A model generated the notes under the pieces. That model was not told where the DNA came from, did no database searches, and saw nothing but the letters and a program-made list of their open reading frames with translations. From Isoetes taiwanensis (Eukaryota; Streptophyta; Lycopodiopsida; Isoetales; Isoetaceae), in assembly GCA_021234155.1 (NCBI GenBank), contig JAJEKV010000061.1, positions 3,685,950 through 3,749,949 of the forward strand: a DNA stretch of 64,000 nucleotides, written 5' to 3'. The translations under genes were made by a program, and so were the position numbers. Positions 32,487-44,462 of the stretch are shown one piece after another; the first letter of the stretch is position 1; each line of letters begins with the position of its first letter.

Positions 32487-35405
32487 TTACATCCTCCTCT
32501 TAGGCAGTGGCTGATAATTGGTATTGTTTGGTAAAGCACTATTTGCATCCCTTCGTCGAACCTATTTGCACAATCATGAGAATCAATTTTCCAGAGACAC
32601 CAAATCCATTACGGGATGATAAGCAAGAAAAACAAAGGGCATGCCTGTTGATTTTGTTGTTGTGATGATTGTTGAGGTCCTCGTACAAACATATTTGCAC
32701 TCAGCCCTGCCATGCTTGCTTGAGTGTTCATGAATGTTCCCCCCATATTGGCATTTGGCATTCTGGACATTCCTACCATTTGCATCTGTTGGTGCATTGG
32801 GCGTACACTAACTGCAGCCGCTGCAGCAGCTGATGCAGCTGCTGCTAGAGGTGGATTGGAGCTGGGTACCTGAATAAGATAAAGAACAGATTTAAGTTAA
32901 TAGCTAGAAAAACAAAAACAAAAAAAAAAAAATGAAAATATATATACCATTTGAGAGGACTGAGAACTTGTCCCATCAAAGTCCGTAGAATGGTCAACTG
33001 GGCGCGCAGGATATACAACCGCCTTCTCACCGGGTTGCCCTGGGACTAGCGCACTAGCCATTGATTCCACAGCTTACCCTGGTCAAATGACGCGCATTAC
33101 CGCAGTCTAGATGACTTGACTTTTTATCAAATGCATATAGACAATTTAACATGAACATGCATGTACATGATGACTGAAGCATTTTGATCACTTTACAATT
33201 GGTGAAGATACCAAATATTACAGGAGAAAAGAGATGCCTGGGTAAAAAATCTCATACTCACTTCTTGCCAGGGTAAGGTTCGGCCCGAAAATACCTGAAG
33301 AAGGGACACATAATAAGTACAGATCACTAGACTTACAAAAAATGCTCCACACCGAAAACCTACTCATGCTCAAGTGCCTGTGCTGCAGTGATCCGCTTTG
33401 TTGGGTCATACCTGTATACCATCCATACAATACATTAGGGTACAAGTGATAACTTGAGAAATGAGTTTAGACGTACTCGAGCATCCGCGAAAGGAGGTCA
33501 AATGCAGGACTTTTGGGGGGCAGATTGACAATGGTATGTAATCCGGGGTTCTCACTGCAAGGTTGCCAAACAGGTAAGAGGACTGAATATTCAGCTCCCA
33601 CAACTCTTGATACTTTTTCTGATAATGCCCATTGCTTACAACTTCCGGCCTTGGATCAAGTTACGATTAGCTTGCCAGTGAGGTAGGTGCAACAGCATCG
33701 GCCACCTGTCCGGAGTGGGATGCCCTTTCACCATATGAATGGCAGTCAGACAAAGCCTAGGAAAGCAGTTAAACTAGGAAAATTTGTGAAAGAGTAATAC
33801 CAAGAACTTTGAAAATCTTTTCAAGTTGATCGAACTGGAAAATGCAACATATGATATCACATGAAAACAATGGTAACAGTTTTTCCACCAACAATAAGTC
33901 AGATTTTAACTACCTGAAAAGGATTTGGCCCACTTTTGTCTTCTATCCCTTGGAACAGCGGTTTCAATGTCAATAGTTCAGCAAATATGCATCCAACTGC
34001 CCACATATCTTCCATAGTCAAGGACCATTAATTAGCATTTTTAAAACGAATTTAACACATGCATTCTCCCCTAGCTAACTAATAATGTGCAAGGATACCG
34101 ACAGCACTTGTGTAGTGCTTAGCTCCTAGAAGCAACTCGGGTGCTCTATACCATATTGTAACAACCACCTGCCATCGAACATCAAAGATTTAGGAAACAG
34201 AAATGTAGATCTTGCATCTCTGAGAGACTAATGTCATGCAATTTAGATGTGCACACTAATGCAAAATCCTGCAGAATGGCAAGCAAGGTCATTACTCAAA
34301 CAAAAGAAGGCCCATAGCAATATGCTCACCCCATTGTCACAAAGTGGTTTCAATGGTGCCTGGTATATCCTTGCTAATCCAAAGTCTCCAATTTTCACCA
34401 CTCCTTGTTCTTCACCATCTCCCATAACCTTATCAGTTCATCAGCAACAAAATACACCCATAAATATAACTGCCAACCCCATATAACAAAGGTATGTCCA
34501 TCAATGATACTACCAATATATTTGATGGCTTCAAATCCCGATGGATTATCCAGTTGCTGCAAAAAAGTAACTCTAAATAAGAACTTGAAAAGGCAGAGGA
34601 CAAATAAGAAATAGAAACAGCAACCTTATATCTACCTATGCAAGTAGTTTAGACCATTTAATATCTGCCACAGTAAGGACTTCACGGTATATTGATTAAT
34701 ACCAGCACCAAGCTTTTCCCGATGATGCCGAATTATCTCCTGCAAAAAAATTGCATTCCTTTAACTTCAACAGATTGTTTTCCTTTTCTAAAACGTAAAA
34801 GAAGTTACTCACATATAGATCATGTTCAGCATAATCAAACGCAAGATAAAGAGACATGTCGGCATGATTTATGTGCACATTTACAAGCTTGACAATATTC
34901 TCATGCGTGCACTCTCTCAATAGCTGCATAAAGAAGGCAATGATTTTTCTTCAACAGAGAAACGACCATTAACATTGTACATTTAGTAAACATGCTAACA
35001 GTTTGTCAAAACAACTTAATAAAAGCATGTTTTTCAATTGGCATGAGCTCCTTATGACTGCCTTCAATATAAAAAGCATAATGATTAAACCCAAGGATAC
35101 TAACATATTAATTCACCCTCACGCATAAATTTAACTGTTAAAACTATGTGTTTCTCCAATAATAGGGTCAAGAAAAAACCTAGTTTCAAAAAACTTACCA
35201 TTATCTCCCGTATAGCCGTAGGTGAAACTCCATCACCTTCCTTAGATTGTTTAAATTTCTTAATAGCAATTTTGACCCCCCGGTTAAGCTGCTGTTTGCT
35301 CCGAGCAAGATAGACAAGTCCGTAGGTTCCCTCTCCAATTTTACCCATGAGCTCGTATTGTTGAAGCCATGCCGGCCGTTGACGTTTGGCTCCGGCATCG
35401 ACCAT
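32487..35405 (-). CDS. CDKE1: Cyclin-dependent kinase 8 / CDKE, Mediator kinase module (15 exons, 470 residues)
   Basis: Exons (minus strand, in order): 35405-35199, 34923-34813, 34739-34636, 34556-34514, 34428-34330, 34168-34099, 34008-33914, 33834-33801, 33724-33640, 33554-33477, 33411-33364, 33294-33262, 33053-32948, 32869-32645, 32561-32487. Phases join throughout and give 470 codons, as I recall for Arabidopsis CDKE;1. Motifs: glycine loop GEGTYG, lysine in AIKKFK, the CDK8-type SPTAIRE helix, catalytic [11 protein letters not shown], and APELLLG. The C-terminal tail is Ala/Gln/Met-rich and ends in basic residues (KRRM). The protein partners cyclin C, MED12 and MED13 in the nucleus and phosphorylates transcription regulators. 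Thirteen introns use GT-AG; the last appears to be GC-AG. The ATG at 35405 fits the family N-terminus better than a GTG two codons upstream. No promoter motif was assigned. Confidence 0.95.
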
Positions 35406-36935
35406 CTCCACCTTCTAGTTCTTCGAAGTGAGTTTAAAAAACAAAAAATAGCAAAAAAGCACGCCAGAGGCCATAGAAAAAAAAGGCGCATGAAAATTAG
35501 GGCAAGGTAATTGGATAGGAAAGAATAATTGAATTATGTTTGTATAAGGAAAAAATTGTATTGAAATCTATTGTCGATGGTTGAAATAGCATATGTTCTT
35601 TGGATAGTACGCTGTGTGGAAGACGGAAATAGTATTTTGTCTTCTGAGTATCTCTGTTTCTGGTTGAATTTTATCATTGTAGCCAACCAAACCCTAGCTG
35701 CAATTTCTCATAACTTGGGATCCATCTCATCTCGGAGCAGAAACGATGTGCAGGCATGTTCAATCTTTTAAAGCTTCCTATACGATGTTTATTTGTTTAA
35801 CCACCATTATGTTTACACTTTCAATTTTGCAAAAATATGAAAACTTTTTTCTTGGGATTTTCGTATAATTTTGAAGATCGAGTGCAGCTGATGCAGGTGG
35901 TCATGAAAATCGTATATACTACGGGATCAGATGCCATGGAGGCCAGTTATTCATGCTCTAGGTTAAGGCACCAAAACTATAGTTTAAAAAGAGCTAAAAG
36001 GTCTTTATCTTTGATGGTATGATTTTCGTCTAGTTAAACTGATCATACTAAATATCATATGGCATATATAAATATTTGAGAAAGAAATAAAAGGAAAAAA
36101 TAGCAATAACTCAATCCAACTCATAAGTAGAGTTAAGCAAAAACAAATTAGATGTATGCTAGTAAGCAAGGATGCTCAAACTTACGAACACTTGGTTGAT
36201 CAGTAAATAGAATTGCATTCAGTGGACCTTTACACTGTAGCTTATTATTTTAAGAATAGAATAGAATATAGTTTTTGTAAAGCATAATACATATTGGCAT
36301 TGCTGAATTTTTTGAGTTGCTTTAAGGTACAAATTTTTTGTTGTTTAAGGATTGAGGAGAGTTAATTTGTGTTCAAGATTTTCATGCAAGATTAGGAATT
36401 GGAAGTGTTCTTAAAATGGTGGACATTTTGTATGATGTTTGTGATTTGACCTATGTATATCAAAAAGGTCATATGTGGAATGGCAAAATTGACTTAATGC
36501 CAAGATTGGTTTGATGATGAGATGTCATATGAACATTTTATGTGCTAGTATATGACTCCATGCCAGAGGGTTCACTGATCATTGGATCTTCAATGCTTAG
36601 GAAGGCATATTGAGCTTGGACGTCCCAAGAACATATCAATAAGGAGGCACAGCCAAAAAACATTTTCGTTGGATGACCAACTTGTGGCCACGGTTGCAGG
36701 CTTTGACATGGCAAAACATGGATCCACGATAAGAGGGAACAAGTTTTTGTCAAATCACAAACCAAACAAAAAGAAAAAGAGGACAAGACAAAAGTAAAAG
36801 AAAAATTATCAAGGATTTTTACCTGCGGTGTGATGACCCTAATTGTGCTATATAAAACCGTCACGTGGAAGAATTTCAGGAAAATTGGACGTTGATGGAT
36901 TCGCAAGTCGAGATGTTGTCTTAGAAGATGCACGA
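35406..36935. other. Upstream region of CDK8; no gene recognised
   Basis: It should contain the CDK8 promoter and 5' UTR (minus strand, adjoining 35405), but no clear TATA box or start site stands out. The remainder is AT-rich. A plus-strand frame at 36582-36797 ends in a Lys/Arg run and has no family resemblance. Confidence 0.4.
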
Positions 36936-37260
36936 AATTAAGATCGTCCACATGCACTTAAATTGTTCAAGGAAATGAGGGAAGAGGGAGTACAACCCAA
37001 GAGGGTCACTTTTTAAAAGCATATGCTAGCATAGATTGCATTGTACGAAGCAAGTTCATACACAATCATATTATTCAAGATGGGGAGAATCTTAGATACT
37101 ACTCTATGGAACACACTTGTCGACACATATGCAAAGTTTGGGAGCATGGAAAAGGCATGTAGCATATTTGAACCAAAGCGATGCCAGACCATTTGATCCA
37201 CTAATAACATACGCTCACTATGGATTAAAAAAATGCAACATGAGGGTGCAAGCCCACGTC
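36936..37260 (+). pseudogene. Pentatricopeptide-repeat (PPR) protein fragment
   Basis: Plus-strand pieces match plant PPR consensus: 'LKLFKEMREEGVQPKRVTF' (about 36958-37013, then a stop), 'SKFIHNHIIQDG' (37049-37085, different frame), and 'TTLWNTLVDTYAKFGSMEK' (37100-37155) with 'ACSIFE'. Two frame changes and several stops break it. PPR proteins bind organelle RNA one base per repeat. The order of motifs is that of a PLS-type repeat array, of which only about two repeats remain. Confidence 0.75.
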
Positions 37261-40200
37261 ACATCATATGAGACATTCAACTAGACATTCAGCATTATAA
37301 TTGTATGATTGATTTTTTGTTTCAAAATTCTTTGTGCTTAGTGTGTATTAAAGGCATAAAATTGTAGATCTAGGGGCATATTAATTTGATAAATTTGTAC
37401 ATCTAAACCCTCATTGCACCTCTAGCTAAAGCATATATGCTGCTGTAGAGAGTAACAAGAATACAGTACTTGGCTGGAAGTACTCTAGCATAATTTCCTT
37501 TATTTGAAATCTGAAGCAAATAGCAGTAAGATTTGCCATAGATACATTGGTTCAAAGACAATTAGAACAATATGATTAGCCCATTACAATAAATTTCATT
37601 CAAATTTCTTGTAGAGAAAAGTGTCTGCCAGCTATGGCTATAAAGTATAACATGCCCACCTAGCTTTGGGAAATATTCGTGGACCAAATCCTCAAAAGCA
37701 AGCTAATAAACCTGGTAAAGTTCTTGCAGACAAACTCTTACATAATATGACAAGCATCCTTCTATTGAGCTAAAGGAGCTGGTTGAGAAGAATATGCTGC
37801 AAGAAGTGATGCGTATACCCATAATGTCTCAAGGACAAGGAGATTTTCTGCACAAGAACTGGACATTGACATTAATATAACATGGCGGAAGCTTATTTCA
37901 ATGTCCACTTTTTCTGTTATAGATGTCTCTGGCAACAAATGTTATAAGTTTATTGGCTCCAAAGTAAATTGCAGGGCCTATGATCTCTGCATCAAAAACA
38001 GGAAGATTGTTCAGTTAAAAGTTTTTGTATGTTCTCCTGAACTGGCAGTTATAATGTCACCATAGCTTCTTGCAAAGAAAACACAACATAAAAGTACACA
38101 GCTGCCTCTTTGACTGTTAGTTCCCCCATAGTTAACTATCTAATGCATAAATAATCTACAAGAAGGTACAAACCTCAAGGGGGGTAGAAATTGCTAGTGC
38201 CCTCTGGAACTTTCCACGGATCTTTCATGTGTCTTTGACTCGTAACGGCATTCGCTCAGGCAGCTCATGCATTTATATAGGCCACTGTGATACTCCACAT
38301 GGCCTTTACACATTGGACACTTTTCAGACCTCCGAACATCATCCCGTTGGCAATACAAGAATATAAATTACTTCAACTTAAGCCCAGCGTGTTTGTTAAC
38401 CTGGATCAAACCTGAAAATGTTGCAGTGCACTCCCTGCCAGATATAGCTGAAATAGAGATTAAGTGGCATTGGTCTCCTCCTGCATGGATATTCAGCAGA
38501 TAATCCCATGGAGCAGATAATAGAAAAAAAAGCTTTAGACACTTAACCATGACGACTTTCCAACTCTAGCCCATTCTACTGTCTCTTTCCAGCATCTCTT
38601 ATCTTGAAAATAATAGATATGCTACATTCTTAGCACATTCAATAAATAGCATATGAAATGGACACTCTTGACGTTTTCAGAATTTTGGGTGCCAGGCTTG
38701 ATTCCAATAATTAGACGCAAGTTATATAAAGCTTCAGAACTTATATTTATTATGGTAGTGGTGGTGGGGACTTATATTTATAGACTATAGCACCATAGAA
38801 TGAAGAATATGCCTTGCATGATGAAATTTGTTATAAAAAACACCTCTGAAAAGGATATTTTTATCAAGGGATCACCATCAGGAGCTTATGCAAGCAAAGG
38901 TTATAGCAGACAATTATAGAACAGTCTCAAACATTGCCAAACAAATGGGTAATTTGGAGCTTGAAGCAGAAATGTTAGAGAAGGATGGCAATTATGTTGA
39001 AGGAGCATCAAAATAGACCATATATATGTCTAGGGGATGATAACAAAGGTTGGCCTCCGAGGCGATGTGATGGGATGCGCCTTTTTACAAAGGCCAAAGA
39101 ATCCATCATTACTAAATAAAAATATAAGCTCGTATACCTCAGATAATTCTGCAATTTTTGGTCTTCTTTTAGTTACTAAGTGCTTAGACTTGCAAAGCTT
39201 TATCAAGCTCAATTGCAACGAACCAGTTAGCAATGGTATCAGAGTCCCAAAAAGATGGCCATGCGGGTGCTCTATCCATCTTCAAAATCAAACGCAACAT
39301 GCCAGTTTATACTTATGCCACAGTAATCATTGCATGGCAATGTTGAAAGCCACTGAAAATTGCTTTGATTTTGCCCATTCCAGTGCTTTTGATGTCCTAT
39401 TAGCTGAGAGAAGTAATAGAGTATCTGCGGTATTATAAAAATGTCTCTGCATTTGCATTGCAAACATGAACACATCCACATGAACACGGTTTGCTTCAAT
39501 CATTAAAGTAGGCAGAGAGAGACATAGCATTTTTTGTTACTACTTGCTTCGATGGAAATTGAGAAGGGACAACAAGCCTAGTCAAATCACACTTATAGAG
39601 AGGTCTAATGCTAAAGTTAATAGGAATGAGCATGGACTAAAAATACAAATGAGCCAAAAATATTGACTCTAAGGACACGTGATGGCCAAGCTATAATGGC
39701 ACTGCTTTGGACATGTTTGTTGAAAATAATGTTATAAGAGCTAAAGGCCAAACATGATTATACTGCTTTATGAATTTCTATTGATACAGTGCCAAGAAAT
39801 AGGTTGTTCAAAGATTGAAATCTGCAGGGTATGACAAGTTGCAACCCATGATGTGGTGCTCATAATGATCGCCTTGTAAGGAATCTTGATCCGGTCTTCT
39901 AAACGCTTTGTTGGCAAAGACTAAAGTAATAATCTTTCATACCGACTCACTATGCACCTCATGCTTTTGCTTTCCAAAGACAATCGAATGGAAGTTTTTG
40001 AAGTCTACACTTAACTTGTTTGTGGAGTTTTCCGTGCTTTTGTTCAAAGATAAACTATAATGACCGCAGCTTTGAATTAGGATGCTAAAAGACACTAGTA
40101 GACATATGGCTGCCTTCCAATCGCACAAATTTTGATGATAAGGAGGTGCATCTACACTCATCTTTGATGTCTAATGACGGTTTAAACAAATGTCTAATGC

Positions 40201-40689
40201 CCAAACAAGTAGTGCATGAGACTAACGCCGATAATATCATACTGGGTTTTGTTGAAAAGCATTAAAATGTCATCAACGGATGAAACTTAGAGGGATAATC
40301 GGAGATGCAGGGCATAAACACGGACATAAACCTGTGCCCTTTCACTTTCGGTTTCACTCAACGACTACTTACACAACAAAGCATGATCAAAGAATAAAGA
40401 ATTATATACTTTCAAAGTAGATTCCTTTTGCATTCTTAAATGTTCATTGTCTAAACAGTCGACTCATCTTTGCAGTTCTTTGCATGTGAATGTGAAGGCT
40501 AAGGTCGGTTTTGTTGTTGCTAGCTCCATGCAGATGCTTATTGCCTCTTACGCTTGTGTTATCACGTCCATGAAAGACAAAATTGCATAAAAGGTTGCAT
40601 CCGGGATGAGGGCATTCGAATTCAAATTTGGTTTCCCCGGCTTTGTGAAAGGTATGCATTGCTCTCAACTAATTTAAACTTATATTTCT
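37261..40689. other. Mostly unassigned; small relics
   Basis: A plus-strand frame at about 38839-39016 reads 'QAKVIADNYRTVSNIAKQM' and 'LELEAEMLEKDGNYVEGA', which looks like helical-repeat protein but is not placed. At 39745-39830 the plus strand echoes the LINE block A in broken form (compare 'FDTVPRNRLF'), probably a small LINE remnant. One zinc-ribbon frame is listed separately. The rest shows nothing. Confidence 0.3.
38186..38345 (-). CDS. Possible exon or relic with a CxxC...CxxC zinc ribbon
   Basis: The minus strand reads 'RRSEKCPMCKGHVEYHSGLY' followed by 'KCMSC', i.e. two CxxC pairs 15 residues apart, then a short Ser-rich end and a stop. A neighbouring minus-strand frame (38368-38550) contains 'GGDQCHLISISAISGREC'. 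Zinc ribbons of this spacing occur in RPA-like and other nucleic-acid-binding proteins, but I cannot assign one. No clean acceptor was found upstream. Confidence 0.3.
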
Positions 40690-41117
40690 CTTCATTCATA
40701 TTTGTTATTGTAATCTGCATAGTTCTACATGTATGGCTTTCAGTGCATTGCTATTCCTTGTACATGTATAACTTTTAGTGTACGTCTGTAAGCAGAGGTA
40801 CATAGGCATATATTTGCTTGTTTATTGATGCTTTTATTTTTGAGCTTGGACTGCAATTGTATCAGTTGTACATGTCTCTAATGGAGTCTACATCTGCAAA
40901 TAGATGTACATGCATTTATCTTTAGAGTGCATCTGTAGATGGATTCATAAGTATGTGCATTTTTTATATATATGTGCTTTTTTTTGGGCATAGATCTACA
41001 TTCCCTAACTGGATACCTGGGTACATCTGGGTACATCTGGGTACATCTGGGTACCTCTATGTACATTGAGGAACATGTACATGTACATTTGGCTATAGTT
41101 AAATGTAATTACGTACA
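40690..41117 (+). repeat. GTACA-rich stretch with a 10-bp tandem core
   Basis: GTACAT and ATGTAC words recur every 20-60 bases. At 41019-41060 there are four tandem copies of a 10-base unit GGGTACATCT (last copy altered). The same character resumes at 44914-44960, on the other side of the LTR element, showing that the element inserted into this tract. Confidence 0.8.
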
Positions 41118-41122
41118 TTTGG

Positions 41123-41568
41123 TGTTGATGTTTGGGGTTCTTGGCATCACCTTGCAGCAGCAGTCCATGACTGCCGGATGCCACAAGGCTGCCACAAATG
41201 CTCATGGATCAACAAAAGAAGATGGGAAGAACTCCAAGAACAAGAACAAAGCAAAGAATGAACAAAACAGAATCATATTGATGCTCCAAAAAGAGGTGCT
41301 CCAAAACGTGAGCAAAAACCTAAATAATGAGAGGAAATGCTCTCTCTAAATAGTAGAGCAAAACCCTAACCCTAAATGACATCTCACCTACCACAGATCT
41401 AGGCTAAATCTGGGCCATAGATTGTGGGGTCCAATATGACAAAGACATGTGGCCTATGCCACCTACCACATATGTGGGCTAAATCTGGGCCCTATATCAA
41501 GTGGTCCAATGTGATAAATACATGTGGCCTATGCCACTCATACATATGTTTAGCCCAAAGGGCTAACA
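41123..41568 (-). repeat. 3' LTR of the LARD-like element
   Basis: 446 bp, identical to the other LTR except at 41296. It contains AAACCCTAACCCTAA, which includes the plant telo-box word AAACCCTAA. Confidence 0.95.
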
Positions 41569-41580
41569 CTCCCCCCCACC
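41569..41580 (-). promoter_or_regulatory. Polypurine tract of the LARD-like element
   Basis: The minus strand reads GGTGGGGGGGAG immediately before the LTR start TGTTAGCCC, the expected primer for plus-strand DNA synthesis. Confidence 0.75.
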
Positions 41581-41715
41581 ACACCAAACTATGTAGAACC
41601 TTTATAACAGCAGGTTAAACATTTACAACAGTGTCCAAATTGAGGGGAAATAATGAGAATGTCGCCGAAGTCTTGATAAAAAATGCCAATGTCGATGAAG
41701 TACAGAATTCATGAG

Positions 41716-42215
41716 AGGTTGAGAAGGCTGTCACCACTTCTCTTGAGCTTGCCACAAGCTCCTTTAATTCCATAGAAGTCGAATCTAATGTTGAGAAGGC
41801 TGTCACCACTTCTCATAGAGCTTGCCACTTAGCTCTAAATACATGCGCCAATCAAAGTGTCTTGTAAGGAGTTGAACAAAAATTTGGAAAGAAAAATTGT
41901 TGAAGGGGCGAAAGGTCCTAAGTCATCTTCACGCCAGTGTTGAACTTGAAAAGTTGAAACAAGGAGTTGAAACATAAGTGATTGAAGGGGCGGAAGGTAA
42001 GTCAGCTTCACGCCATTTGTTGAACTTGAAAGAGGCTCGACCGCCATGTATTATGGACGGATGAGGTTGATCAAAATGTTGAACTTGAAAAAGTTGACAC
42101 AAAAGAGAAATTGCTGAAATTGGCCTGCACATGCCATGTGGCCATGTGAGGTTGATGCACGAAGGGGCGGAAGGCAGAATTCATCTTCACGCCATTGCAG
42201 GAACTTGAAATTTGT
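41716..42215 (-). repeat. Diverged internal repeats of the LARD-like element
   Basis: A 25-base block 'gttgagaaggctgtcaccac...' occurs at 41718 and 41790. Further on, 'cttcacgcca...gaacttgaaa' recurs near 41932, 42008 and 42186. On the minus strand these give similar short peptides ('FQVQHWREDDL', 'FKFNKWREADL', 'FKFLQWREDEF'), each in an open stretch. It could be a decayed repeat-containing gene or plain sequence repeats. Confidence 0.6.
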
Positions 42216-42338
42216 TGGTACAAAGGTGCAAAGCAGATATAAGAATCGGGCAAAAGATGAGGCGTCCCCCAAAATGTGCCAAAAATATGCTCCAGATGCT
42301 ACTTGCGTCAAAAGTGGATCGAAAGTTGTGCTTGAAGT

Positions 42339-43525
42339 CACGCCGTGAGGGGCCGTGACAATTTTGTTGGACTCACGCCGTGGGGCCGTGATGTTTGAAG
42401 TCATAGTGGCATGAAATTTTACCTCCAAAGGCAGAATGATAGGACTAGATATCTGTTATGAGAAAAAAGGGCTTCAATATGAGAAGGGGTACCAAAATGT
42501 GGCCCATCTTGAATGGTGGTCGAATTTTCTCTATGAAAGAGAAAAATCATAAAAAATATCCTTGAAAAAGATCGTAACAAGGTGTTGACGAAGAGAGAGT
42601 TGAGGAAAGGAACTCAAAATTGTCCACGCCGTGGGGCCGTGGATATTGAAGCATTTTATTTTTTACTGCATTTTTTTCTGTCTGGTGTGGGTCACACGTC
42701 CCAGGCAATGAAGTGGTGCCACGCCCGTGATGGGCCGTGGGCTCTGTTCTTTGACCCACGCCGTGGGAGGCCGTGAGTCGTAACGCCGGTGGGAGGCCGT
42801 GGCAGGCCGTGGATGCCGTGTTGATGCCTTCGGTGGATGGCACGCTTCCGGGAAAGGAGCACGCCTGGATGAATGTAGTCACGGGGCCGTGGGGAGCCGT
42901 GAAGGATGGGCGCTGTGACGGGCCGTGGTGTTATTTGCTTCAGTGCCGTGGAAATTCGAAGATTTGAGAAGCCACGCCGTGATGGCCGTGGGCCTTTGTT
43001 GATGCAGACCAAACCCTTGGAAGAAATCACAGGCAAAAACTCTAGTGCTTGCTCTGTTTCGACAGGGCGAAGGTGGTTTGAAAATCTTGGGGTCACAGAG
43101 CCATGGGTGGGCTTCACGCTTCCATGTTGTGAAAGCCATAGATTGGTCCACGCCGTGGAGGGCCGTGGTTATTGGAGGACGCCACGCCGTGGGGCCGTGG
43201 GTCACGCAGATATTGTAACTCGAAGCCACGCCGTGATGGCCGTGGGTTGCTATGAAGGTTTTGCAGAGAAGGGTTTGCAGATGCACGCAATGTTGGGTTT
43301 TGCAGACTTGAAGCCACGCCGTGATGGGCCGTGGGCCGTGTTGAAGGTTTTGCCGTGATGGTGGGAGAGTCCCCACCGTGGGGGCCGTGGGGCTCTGAAG
43401 CTGTGACGGACAGTTTGCCTTGAGGTGCCGAGGGGCTCTGAAGCTTTGACGGACAGTTTGCCTGGAGGTGCTAAGGCCACGCCGTGACGGGCCAAAGAAA
43501 ATTTCCACGCCAAAGGGGCCGTGGA
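42339..43525. repeat. Array of GC-rich CACGCCGTG...GGCCGTGG hairpin motifs
   Basis: The near-palindrome CACGCCGTG occurs exactly ten times (starts 42339, 42374, 42625, 42757, 42973, 43149, 43183, 43227, 43315, 43478). It is usually followed within 2-6 bases by GGCCGTGG, and there are several variant copies. Each full unit (for example 42972-42991) can fold as CCACGCC / GGCCGTGG with a short loop. Spacing is irregular (35-250 bp) and the intervening sequence is not repeated, so this is a dispersed motif and not a satellite. Frames crossing it give low-complexity 'HGPRPITAW'-like peptides and are probably not proteins. Confidence 0.85.
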
Positions 43526-44443
43526 GATCAAATTTTGGTTTCGGTGGTCACTCCAGAGCAAGCTTTGTAATTTCTTTCTTACCTGGAGGAGGAGCTCTAA
43601 AACGAGAGCGTGGCATGAGTGAAAATCCGTGTGAAAGAATTCAGAGTACCTGAAATTGTGCATGTATGCAGATTCTGCTGCATGTTGAAAACTAGGCTAA
43701 ATGACCGGCCTGGTGATGGCTGCCATAAAGAAGTCTAGCCTGAGGACTGATTGGGATCTAGCAACTCACTGCAAAACTGGAACATGAGACTAAGCAAGGG
43801 CATACAAGCCCCGGTGATGTGGATTTGGTCTGAGTAAAAGCCCTATGTATCAATGAAAGGGCAAGAATAGCCCTGATCTCGATTTGAAATACAGGCCTGT
43901 GTGCTTAAGCTGGCTTGAAGAACAGAACTTTATATCCATGAAAAAATTATATTATGCCAAAAACGATTTTGCCTGTGCAAAATATCACAGGGAGAAGAAA
44001 ACGGAGAATAACTGGATGAAGAACAAATACCTTGGCAATGATGCAGGTCTGGAACCAAAAAGAAAGGGGCTTCAAGAGACTCTGCCCAGAACAGAGCCCA
44101 AGCCCACAAATAATGCTGCAAAAATATTTGGAAGAGCCGTTGGGCCTCTTCTAGTGTTTCTTACTTGCCCAAGAAATGGAATGTTGGTACCCAAAAACGT
44201 AATGCCGCTTAGCAGAACAGAAAGTAGAAAGTATCGGTAGATAGATAAAATCTTGTGTTGAAGAACTTAAATGTGGACAAATAAGAATTGTTCTGGCCAA
44301 AAACCAGTTTTGCCTCTTTCTGCAGTGGGCAAATACCAGGGATGAGAATGTGAGGAAATGTCGATCGTAGAACCAATTTTTTTCATAATAACTTTTGGAG
44401 ATGCTTGAAATAAAAACAACAAATTGATCATGAGCCCAAGAGA

Positions 44444-44462
44444 CCCCGGCATGAGGCGCCAG
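44444..44462 (-). promoter_or_regulatory. Primer-binding site of the LARD-like element
   Basis: Directly inside the 5' LTR the minus strand reads CTGGCGCCTCATGCCGGGG. TGGCGCC is the usual start of sites complementary to a tRNA 3' end in several plant gypsy groups; the specific tRNA is not certain. Confidence 0.7.

Noticed and set aside
32609-32797. Separate Gln-rich small gene
   Set aside because: It is exon 14 of CDK8 plus read-through into the last intron.
41360-41380. Interstitial telomere repeat (CCCTAACCCTAAA)
   Set aside because: Only about two units, present identically in both LTRs of the element; it is part of the LTR (telo-box-like word), not a telomere remnant.
42547-43663. Several open frames of 110-209 codons across the hairpin array
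   Set aside because: They overlap in several frames on both strands and translate the GC-rich motif into low-complexity peptides. No domain is present, and open frames are expected in sequence of this composition.
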